Of a stretch of DNA of 64,000 nt, positions 34,798 through 50,400 are shown one piece after another (the stretch's first letter is position 1; each line of letters starts with the position of its first letter). The position numbers and the translations under genes were made by a program. Under the pieces are notes generated by a model that saw only the letters and a list, made by a program, of their open reading frames with translations, ran no database searches and was not told where the DNA came from. This DNA comes from Salvia splendens (lineage: Eukaryota > Streptophyta > Magnoliopsida > Lamiales > Lamiaceae): NCBI RefSeq assembly GCF_004379255.2, contig NC_056035.1:16637902-16701901 (forward strand). The letters are read 5' to 3'.

Positions 34798-37700
34798 ATG
34801 GCAAACTCCAAGGGATCATCTACTGTTAGAAACATGATGTACAATGGGAAGAATCCGTTATTGCCTCCTAAAAGCCCATTTCCTAGCATATCTCCATCAT
34901 ATGCAGAATATATTCCTACTTCAGTGATTGGTTCAAAAGCTCTTCCAAAGCCCAGAGACGGAAGTCCACATCATCAACGTACTTCTTCTGAAAGTTTTTT
35001 GATAGAGGAACAACCGTCTTGGCTAGATGAACTCCTCGATGAACCAGAAACGCCTGTGCGTAAAGGAGGTCATCGTCGCTCATCGAGTGATTCTTTTGCA
35101 TATATTGATACAGCTAATGCTGGAAGCATGAACTATGGAGCTCAAGATGATACCAAGTTCAAGAATATGATTCCATTGCCTTCATGGGGATCTCTAGACT
35201 TTGATTTTCATAGGGATATGCGGCAAAGTTCTTTTTATTTGGATCCAACCCATTCTGGCAGAACAAAGAACAAGCCATGGGATGCGCCTGTAAATTCAAT
35301 TGCACCTCCTCGTGGCCTTCCTTCTAGGGATGTTGCCACCATCCAGAATGCTGGATCAGTGAACTCGTCACTGGATGTTGATAGAAATCCAACTTCTTCT
35401 GCTCAAAAGTCAGATGTTGAATCTTTTTCTCAAGATCCAAAGGGCTCCTTTGAGAAAAAAGACACTCACGTGAAGAATCTGGCATCAGATACAGATACAA
35501 AACGAGCCAAGCAGTAAGTGCACCCCTCTTCATTTCATGTCATATAAATTGCCTATTTTTCAAGTAAAACGTAGTTTGAACTTCAAGTTCATTTTTTGTG
35601 TTCCCTGGCCTTTTAAAATTGTATTTTCTCTAATAAGTTTTAACTTTGCAATCATGTTATACATTGAAATACACATTGAATCCTTATATACTTATATTTA
35701 GGTTAAGGACGTCAGACCATGTTATTGGATATCTCCAACTTGTGCGTGTCTGATGCCTATGTTTATTACAGGGCTCAATCTGTCCAATTATGAGGTCTAG
35801 TCAGTTACTGAATTAACTGTCTGATGCTTTTTATAGAAGTTGTTCTGTCCCACCTATAGGTATAGTCACATGATTCAAAATCTAAAAGTTAAGTGACTGG
35901 CTGAGCAGAAAATTATTGAAATACCTGTCTTGAAATTCCTTAAATACCCTCTGCAGACCGCAGGGATAGATGATCACGTGGATCATGCCATATTATACTA
36001 GTATGGAGTACCTGTCTTTACCACATTGGGTACTAGTCTCTCTCTAGTTTCACCCTTAGCTGCACTGACATAAGGTAGCTAAGTTCTCATCCAAGCCCCT
36101 ACAATATAAGAATGAGTTCTCTTTTAAATATATGGTCATTTTCTTCTTTTAAGAAACATTTGATCACTTTCTTCTTATGGTGTAATAACTGATGTTTCCA
36201 AGGTCGAAAATTTGTATAAAACAAAATGTCAAATTTTATATTCTTGATGTTTGTCTTATTCATAACCACTCCTTGAAATTTGTTTTCAGTACTATCTTAA
36301 ATGCATCGCAGTTTTATCTAATCAGTTGTGCAATTATATTATGTTGGTTGTTTAGAGTCATTATTTTAATAAATGTTGATGCTTAAGGCCCTACAGGCTG
36401 TGGGTAAGAGCTTTTATATGGTGTTTAAGTGGTTACATCGGCCTCCGGTCCTTTTAAAAGTAAACAATAGTTGTCTGTTGGACACATGTGACCTAACTTA
36501 TGAGTCCGGAGTGACAGTGGTGTTGCTCATGTATCTGAATGTAATCTACTGTGTTTTGCTTGCTAGGTAAACATATTGAGCTCATTGTATATGTTAACAA
36601 GATGAATCTAAGGCATACATACTCTTCAATTTTCTATGTTGTTTTATTTTTATCTTCTGAGTTCCAAGTGCATATTCTAATCACATGATTGAATTGTAAA
36701 GCCTCTTCACTAGAAAATTTGGTGCATTTTCTGAAGCTGCCATATCTTTTCAGACAATTTTCTGTTTTCTTCAATATACTTTCCAAGTGTCCAATTGATT
36801 TTCAATGCCCAATGCAGGCAATTTGCTCAACGTTCACGCGTCCGAAAGCTTCAATACATAGCTGAACTCGAAAGACACGTTCAAGCTCTACAGGCAAGTA
36901 CTGCGGTGCCAACAAGTCTTAAATTGGTGTATAATCTGCTTATAGTTAAGGTTTGGGATATAACTATGCTTTCATAGTTGCAGGCAGAAGGCTCTGAAAT
37001 TTCTGCTGAGCTTGAATTTCTCAACCAGCAAAACCTTATTCTCAGCATGGAAAATAAATCCATGAAGCAACGTTTAGACAGTTTATCTCAGGAGCAACTA
37101 ATCAAGTATTGTGAGTTTTCGTCTACCATAATTAATATTGATGGATGTGCTTCTTCATCAACTCTATCTACTTGTATTCAAAAGTACTATAGAAAATTTT
37201 GTTCTAGAACTTCTAGTTTACAGTGCAAGTTCCATGCATATGCATAATACATATTGTTGGCTGGTGGGTGCCGATTCAGTTATACTCCTACCAAAAAAAT
37301 AAAGAACCAGTTGTGATAGGAGGTTTATTAGGTAAACCGGACCATTGTTATTGTATTTTCACTTTGAGATTGTCGTGTTATGAAATGGTCTCAACTTAAT
37401 GCTTGGGCACGTGTCTACTGTTTAAAGGTAGCATGTTTCTTAGGGCAATAGGCTATTCCATGGTGTAGAAGTTAAAAAAGTTTTATAATTCATAGGAAGA
37501 TCTTGACTCATCTAATTGAATTACGATCTTCTTCTTTTTGGGCGGTGGATAGTATCTTCCTGGGAAGCTTACTGACAATTTGTTTGAAGTCATGGAAGTT
37601 TATCCATATATTTCTAGACCTCATTTTGGGGATGCATGTGCAGTCGAACATGAGGTGTTGGAGAGAGAAGCAGGAAGACTGCGAGGCCTATATCAGCAGC

Positions 37701-37852
37701 AGCAGAAACCACCACAACCACAGCAGCAGATATCTTCTAGCCATCGCCGTGCCAAGAGTAGAGACCTCGATCAACAGTTGGCTAATCTTTCCCTGAAACT
37801 CAAGGAAACAAGTTCTGGTCAGGATTCTCTCTCTGGCCAGCTTCATATGTAG
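34798..37852 (+). CDS. bZIP protein of the At4g06598 type, 375 residues, 4 coding exons
   Basis: Exons 34798-35513, 36818-36893, 36984-37110 and 37644-37852 join in frame. ATG 34798 (MANSKGSSTVRNMMYNGK) lies 19 bases after the acceptor. The N-terminal 239 residues are Ser/Pro-rich with SFLIEEQPSWLDELLDEPE and GHRRSSSDSFAY. The basic region spans the exon 1/2 junction: TKRAKQQFAQRSRVRKLQYI. The usual N-x7-R becomes K-x7-R because the invariant Asn is Lys. Leucine-zipper heptads follow (AELERHVQAL, AELEFLNQQNLILSMENKSM, LDSLSQEQLI), then EHEVLEREAGRLRGLYQQQ and a Gln-rich tail ending SGQLHM. The intron after VQALQ starts with GC (cag|gcaagt, 36894-36983). Close plant relatives are nuclear bZIP-like proteins of unknown target. 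No lesion seen. Confidence 0.88.
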
Positions 37853-40213
<2,361 letters not shown>

Positions 40214-40692
40214 GAGCATCCGTAGCGATGGACGTCCCGGCGGACGTTGGTCCAGCGTGCCGGACGTCCGTCATTAGGCGAGCGACCCGCGGACGCGGAC
40301 GTCGCTTGCGGACACCGGAGTTCCGCAGATTTCCGACGACGTCCGTCGGGACGTACGCCATTGCGAGTTCCCAGCGGACGTCCCGATTTTTAATTTTTTT
40401 TAGTATTTTTTTTGTTGAAATGTACTTTTTTATTTTTTTATTTAATGAAATTATCATTGCACTTTCTCCATCCGTATTCGTGTCGAAATTTTAATTCCGT
40501 AAATTATTTAATTTGGTGAATTTGTGAATTTTTATTATTGTGGATATCCGTCGGGATGTCCTTGGGGATGTCCGTCATTGTGCAGTGGGATGTCCTTATG
40601 ACGTGGCAGTGCAGTGAGAGGTCCTTGTGACGTGGAAGAATGTGTTTTTGGAAAGTCCGCCGGGACATTCGTCTCACTGGATGGTCGCCATT
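40214..40692. mobile_element. Harbinger-derived MITE upstream of YY1
   Basis: Begins TTA|GAGCATCCGTAGCGATGG and contains the same GGACGTCC units as the element at 2982-4974. Its right half (gtgaatttttattattgtgg and following) matches 4846-4970 of that element. The right end is degenerate (cactggatggtcgccatta). About 480 bp. It ends roughly 100 bp before the probable YY1 leader, so it may contribute promoter sequence. Confidence 0.8.
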
Positions 40693-40926
40693 AAAAAAAA
40701 AGGGAAAATCGTTGTGTGAGAAAAGGTGGGACCGGTTTATCTGCATGCAAACCCGAACCGGTGTTGGAGGAATGGAACAATGGCGGATTAAAACTTCCAA
40801 ATTACAGCTCTCGCTCTAACTACTATTCTGGTAAATGTTTACTTTGTGGCACACTTGTTCGTAGCCTAACCCTAATTTTAGTTGCTCAAGCTTCTCTAAT
40901 TGATAAGATAAATTGACCTTCTGGCC

Positions 40927-43637
<2,711 letters not shown>

Positions 43638-44131
43638 GTTAAAACTATTTTTCGCTGTGATGAACATAAGAGTCCATTTTTTTCAGCTGTAGACTAAATG
43701 ATTATTCTTTATAGCCAGATCAGCATTAGAGACTTAAGTGATTCATTACCATAAAGAATTTCAAGAGCAATCAAATCTTCATCTATTTATTCTCAAGGAA
43801 ATCTTCTAACCACCAAGAGAAATTTACCTCTTCTTTATGAAGATTCAATAATATATGCAGAAACTTGAACAAACACAAACAGTGAAAAATAGAAAAAGAT
43901 TCTAGATAACTTCCATAAAAATCAGTACATGTAAAGCCATGGTACAATACAATCTTCACTAGACTATGAAGCACCAAAGGGACAAAACTTACACCAAACA
44001 GATAAATATCAAGTCATGGTTCAATCTCTGTAGACTAGATGCACAAAGTGATGAAAAATGAGACTAGGGGGCACTAGACACCTAGAATCACAATCTTCAT
44101 GCACGAGGGTTAAACAAATCCAGTAAACTGT
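43638..44131. other. Convergent 3' regions of YY1 and eS12 genes
   Basis: YY1 (plus) and the ribosomal protein gene (minus) end toward each other across 494 bases, which must hold both 3' untranslated regions. No further feature seen. Confidence 0.5.
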
Positions 44132-46002
44132 TTAATGTGATTTAACATATTCCTGGACAATATGCAGACCCTCGCTTTCTTCCCCATAATCCTGCAAAAA
44201 AACAATATCAATGTGATGATGAGTTGAAGTTTATTTGGTTTTCCTGGTATTTAAAGTGGCAAAAGCATTGGGGGTAACTCCACAAGCGATGAAGTCAAAG
44301 CTCAAACCTTCACAACAACGCAAGCACAGCCCACCACCTTCCTTGCTTTCCCTTCAGAGTCAATCTTGCATAGCTGAAAAAATAAGACAAAAAGGTGTGA
44401 AACAAAAATAAAAGACGAAAACATTAGAAGACAAGATAAAAATTTGAGGCTTGGGATTTCCAATCTGTGCCATGAAATCAGCACACAATACTATTATCAA
44501 TCATTACTTATGCATGATAGTTAAAAAATGCAAAAACACAGCCTTAAGTTTAACCACATACTGGACAAATGTATAAAGGGGTGCCATCAGAAAAATGGAT
44601 TATTACATCAATATTCACACAAAGTGTATCAGACGACCGTCGTGAGAAATTTAAATCCACAATCATCCTTGGCCACACACAAATGTATTTTCTATCCCAG
44701 CCTCTCATAATTCTATCATAAATACTCAGATACTGGTAAAGCATTTAGGTAAGAAAAGTTAAAAACTGATGTTGCTCCCTCAGATGTTCTAGACGTATAG
44801 GAGAATGTCTATCTGAATTCAACTGAAGGAACAAATTGATATTGGGTGCAGCATTCATCTCCAAGGCAGTGGAAGTGCCAAAGAGTCAAACTTCAGCCCC
44901 ATGTACCCAATCCACAAATACATATCCAACTTGACCCAAAAATGATTATATAGATGAAATGGCATCACTTACCCCAGCCCACTCGCCAAGAGTTTTAGCA
45001 CTAGGCACAGTTATCAAGCTAACGTTGTGATCAGCACAGAGTGCTTTCACCAATTTGACATAATCTGCCTGGTCGCAGTCCTCTGCCAAGACACAAAGCT
45101 GAGCAGCATGCTTCTCGATGACCTTGGCAGCTTCATGGAGCCCCCGAGAAAGGCCACTGTGGGCCCTGGACTTCCTCAGAACCAGCTGCAAAGCAGTCAT
45201 GATATCCATGGGCTCCCCAAGAGCTGGAACTGGAGCTGGAGCCTCAGCAACAACAGCATCCTCACTGTGAAGTAAGTAATAAATTAGACATGTTAGGTAC
45301 TGAAACAGTCTAGCAGCTAACTAATGAAATTATGAAACAATACCCACATTCATAATGCATATAAAATTTTCAAACCTTCAACAATGCATCATGTACTCAT
45401 AGTTCAAAAAGCAATAGAAGGCACTGGAGGATGGGCATTAATGGCACAGTAAATCACAAGAATTTGACAAAAGAATAGTGAACCAAGAGAGAACTGAAAA
45501 TTTCAGAATAATTAAGTCCGCCACTGGATATCAAAAAGCAAATTAAAACAAAATGAAGACCGACATTGTGAGGACAAATGTGCATTTCATGCAAAAACTT
45601 GAAATTGATGATAGTTTAAATTTGCACAAAATAAACAAAGCTGTTGTCCTCATTTCATGGATATCTAAGATAGATTTATAGGCTATTGGTGGCCTAAAAC
45701 ACAGTACAAAGACATGCAAGAGTATGAGCCCGGAACCGGTTGAATGAGACTATCAGCAAAAGCTCCTCACTTCTATCTAGGCAACAGAAGAGAAGCAGAA
45801 CACAACTAAATGGTAAGCTATACATGCGTCAAGTTAATGAAGAAAATTAATTAGTTCGTAATCTATTTCCTTTGATCGGTATACAAAGGAAACAAGGTTT
45901 GTAGAGAAATTGTATTTTAGCATCTCGCTTTCACAAGGAACATTGGTAACACAACATTCGATGTAATAGTTACGAATATAAACTATCCAATTACCCCGAC
46001 AT
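44132..46002 (-). CDS. RPS12: Ribosomal protein eS12 (40S S12), 141 residues, 4 coding exons
   Basis: Exons (minus strand): 46002-45995, 45264-44973, 44373-44308, 44191-44132. The first coding exon is only 8 nt (ATG TCG GG), joining to TGAGGATGC to give MSGEDAVVAEAPAPVPALGE. Family text includes PMDIMTALQLVLRKSRAHSG, RGLHEAAKVIEKHAAQLCVL, SLITVPSAKTLGEWAG, LCKIDSEGKARKVVGC and DYGEESEGLHIVQEY. eS12 sits in the beak of the cytosolic 40S subunit. Length is normal for plants. The leader is probably also spliced, with a first exon near 46270-46345. A telo-box lies just upstream. No lesion seen. Confidence 0.95.
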
Positions 46003-46350
46003 TCTTCTTTCAGATCCGACTTCCGAAGCCGCTAAACTGTTGGCAACAGTAAAGGAACGAAGTTAGTAAAATTCCTCATGAATTCGCCATATTGACTGAA
46101 ATAAGTAAAACCGTAAACTTCAACAAGGCTTGATCAGTATCCTACAGATTCCAAACTTCGCAACTACTGAATAAAGCAATAAAATCCAGATGTGTTCCAA
46201 AAGAGTAAACATGAAATCAGTGATAAGCACATCAAAATCTGAAAATACAGCATCTAAATGTACAACTACCTGGTGGCGGAGTGAACGGCGCTGCGGATGA
46301 AATCGGCTGAAGTGGTTGAGATTATGAAACTGAGTTGATTTATACAGCTT

Positions 46351-46359
46351 AAACCCTAA
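46351..46359 (-). promoter_or_regulatory. Telo-box near the eS12 transcription start
   Basis: AAACCCTAA (plus strand) at this position lies just upstream of the probable eS12 leader. Telo-boxes near the start site are characteristic of plant ribosomal protein promoters and support transcription in dividing cells. Confidence 0.6.
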
Positions 46360-47413
46360 CCTGGGGGGAAGTTTCACAAATTTACTTAAATACCCCTTGG
46401 GTTTTTGTCGGTTTCGCCAATAATTAATCAAAAGCGGTAAATTGGTATTCGATTGAAATTTTATACTGCTCCGTATTAATTTAATCTCTGATTTTTACTT
46501 AGTAACTTTATTTAGTTGGATAACATTTTGCATGCGGAACTATATATAGGATGAAATCAGCTAAATTTGAATATATCAAAAGTGTTTCATGTGTTAAGCA
46601 TTTCTTTATTGAGTTGTTTGCCAAGTTATTAAACATATGGTGAACCTATATAAAACTTAATTATTTCAAAATGGCTAACTATTTTGCAATTTTCATATAA
46701 ATTTTCACAATGACCCAACAATTTCATTGACTTGTATGATTTGTTCTAGTCCAAACTACCCAACTTTTGTTGAACATTTTCGCTGAGAAAAAATTGAGTG
46801 TGCTCGATTCAAACTAAAAGACTCATTATTGAAATAAATTGATTTCGTAACACTTTACACTTTGGTGATTCAGATCTATAGATATTATAATTAATAACTA
46901 CTACAATTAATAGAGTATATTCTAACATTTAAGAACAGAACAGCCAATTCCAGTTCCAAGGCAATTTTACATAATTTTACACCGGAGCTACCGGTTCAGG
47001 CCAATTCCAATGCAATTTTACATAATTTTACACCGGAGCTACCAGTTCGGGCCAATGATTTACGGTTCCAGGGAAATTTTACGGTTCCGGTTTAAAGACG
47101 AGCTCTCTCGTTTGGCAAATAAACAAAGAAATCACATACTAGTATATTAAACAACTAATGAATCTCATCCACTTCCCCTGTTATTCACACAAAATTGTTA
47201 TCGCCACAAAATGAGAAAATCAAGTAAAAAGGTGCAATCTGGGATGGGTTGGAAGAACAATGCATGCATATTGAGATCAATGAGACAGGTCCATCCAGTG
47301 TCTACTATAAAAATACAAGATCGATGATGCATCGTGCAATATCTTCTCCGCTCTTGACAGGCAGTTACAAAATCGAATCAAAAAGATGAAGAGGAAAATA
47401 GAGAGAGCATACA
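46360..47413. other. Spacer between eS12 and NIPA genes with a short tandem repeat
   Basis: AT-rich spacer. At 46944-47052 a unit of about 50-57 bp (ccaattcca ... gcaattttacataattttac then accggagctaccggttc) occurs twice with small differences. No gene recognised. Confidence 0.6.
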
Positions 47414-50400
47414 TCATGTTGCTCTCAATGTATCCTGCCGCTTTAGAGGGATCCCTTCTTCACCAAAACTATCCTCATCGTCGTGCTTTGGAAGTCTTGA
47501 CACCGAAGAACCTAAATACGGAACAGTTATTTATTATGTATGCAGGTTATGGAAGAGCAAGCTTAACAAAATAATCTGATATCAACTAACACAAAGCCAG
47601 TAAAGCTCGCATACCATCAGCCATGTCTTTCGTCTTGTGGAGAAGAAAGGTACCGGAGAGAATAGTCACGAACCCACACAATTCCGTGACAATCTGAGTC
47701 AGATTCTGTCTGTCCCAATCCTGCTCGACATAAAAACCCTTTATTACTTTCTTCCTTCATTGGGCTAGGAGCTACATAGTAAATATGAAAATGGCAAGAC
47801 TAACGAAATTTTGGAGGGTAAACATAATGGTGCATTCATTTTATCCGTGCATATACACATTCGTAAAGCATATGGGTAAAATGGAGTGAAGATCAGGTGG
47901 AACAAGGAAAGAATCACAAGTGGCCAGACTGGATAAAACTTTTCTCTTGATAACTATATGAGGTAATTATTATTCATTTAGTAACAAAACCAGCATACAG
48001 CAAAAAGCTTAGCAAATCTTAAAAATCACAAAATAGCCTATATTCTGAATCTTAATTCCATTATTTTATTAGGTAGTCTTACTACAGCTAGATTCATCAA
48101 TTGACTTTAACCATTCATCCAAAATTATCAGGGCAGGGTATTCTCCTACAAATAACATGTTAGTTATTTTAGCAGCAGTATGATTACCTTGAACATGATC
48201 ACGCTGGCCACGATAGTTAATGATGTGAACATGACATAGTAAATTGGTGAAACAACAGCAGTATTGAATGTGTCCAGAGCCTGCATTCAAGATTTTCAGG
48301 ATACATGAAAACAAAGAAACATAATAGAGAAGGCCAAAGAAAACAATATCATCCAATAGTAAGATTAATGCCATCGAATGTAAATATATATCACCAAAAC
48401 TAATAGAGGAAAATACCTTATTTAGGTAATTCATCTGAGTGAGAACACAAGATAGGACAATCATCACAAAAACCCACGTCTGTGGATATATTAGCTGATT
48501 TGTTCCTGATAAGGTCAACTTCAAAGCGATTCCCAGTGCTTTGACACTCATTACCTGCCAAGGCAATTTTACATAGTTGTTCAACATTCATTTAGCACAG
48601 AAAAGCAATCTCCTTTCTACTGTCTCATGTAAGTAGGAACTAAGAGGAGTTGCCACTTGACAGAAGAGAACTATATAAGAAAAGCAACACCTACCGACAA
48701 AGAACCAACTAATGAACAAACACCAATATAGAACCATATATGTGTTTGGCCATATTGAGGTACATAATGGTATATTAGAACGATGACAACTGCTATCACC
48801 AGGGCTGCATAGAAGACAAAAGCTGCAGAAAAGATGCATGGTCTTTAGCTCAGTCTATACAACAATTCTGCAAGAAATAAACCAATCAGTAAGGAAGTTG
48901 CACTTAAAGTGACCTGGCTCAGTAGCAAGGTCCCACACTTCTTTCACAGATTCAATCTCTCGTTCTTGTGGAGCATGTAGGACAATTGTGATGGAGCCCA
49001 CAACACATAAAGCGCAACCAAGAATACCAAAAATGTGTAGTCTCTCCCTTAAAATAACATGTGCAAGTACAGCGCTGCAGTAAACAGGCAATTATCAGCA
49101 GTCAGAATAAGGTGCCAATTGTTGACTCTAGGCGGCTGATAATGTCATGCCTGATAATAATGCTGAGTGCACCAAGGGGGGTAACCAGAATGGCTGGTGC
49201 AAATGCATAAGCTGCGAAATTTGCAATTTCTCCAACAATCACTGTAAAAACAGCAAACAAATCAATAGAGAATACTCAGTTTGGGGATGTGCAACATCTC
49301 AGAGTCTAAGTAACAACAGAAATGTAACCTCTAAGATACGATTCCAAATTTAGACAAAATTCAAGTAGTAACTAGCTGAATCCGTGAACTCTTAGATCAT
49401 AGATGTATTCTGACTGCTGCTTAAGATAGTCAATGAAAATATAAATGCTGGTCGAAAATACTTTTTAATGAAGGTGCTTGAGGAGGACAACAAGAAACAG
49501 ACAACAACATACTGGAAATATCAAAATCATACTACACCAACTAACAATCCAGGCCTGCAACATTCCAGATTAGGCATAATAGCTTAGACAGCATAGAAAT
49601 TAGAAAATTTTGGTTTGTGTAATTTTGTCCCCGCAGTTTGCACCTACAATGAGATTTTTTAAGACCCAATGTAAAACACAATACATTTGAAACACCCAAC
49701 ATGGACTCCTAACATTAACTATGCAAACATAATTTCTCAATAACCAAAAAAATGATATGATTATGATCAACCTTCAGTCAATGTACTTGTCAACTGCAAA
49801 AGAAGCTTCTCTACTACATAATTTCAAAAACGTTATGGGCAAATTACCTATATATATGTTGGACAATTGCATTTCATATATTAACTTCATTAAGAAGTAT
49901 GAACTATACGTCCTTTCGTTGTGCGTCTTTCTCATAATAGTCCATGTTTTTTTGTAGCCATTAACTGAACCAATAACGGTCTAAATGTATTCATATCATG
50001 CTTGAAGAACCTGGTATGAACTTGGTAGCATAGGAAAACAGTTGTTCTAATGAGGAAATATGCAAGTCAAAGGTATATATTATAGGGTTTTAAGTAGCAA
50101 ATACACCCCAAAAATTTGCAGCTAAAACCAAAACTCCCTTTCATTGTTTTATTCCCAAAAATAGGGAAGATTGCCTCCGCAAACTAGCAGGCCCTTTAAC
50201 TCTGTTATAAAAACATCTATCTTTTACTGGCCAAATGTGGTTCGAGACACCACTGTCACAGTGTCACTGCTAAAACACCTTCGCTCCTTCACCGTGAACC
50301 GACTCCAACCTCCTTCCCTCTCTGAACACCTCTCTCACTCTCGCATGAAGCCTCACGCTAGAAACACCTCACCTCTCTTCATTCCAAATCTCCATCCATC

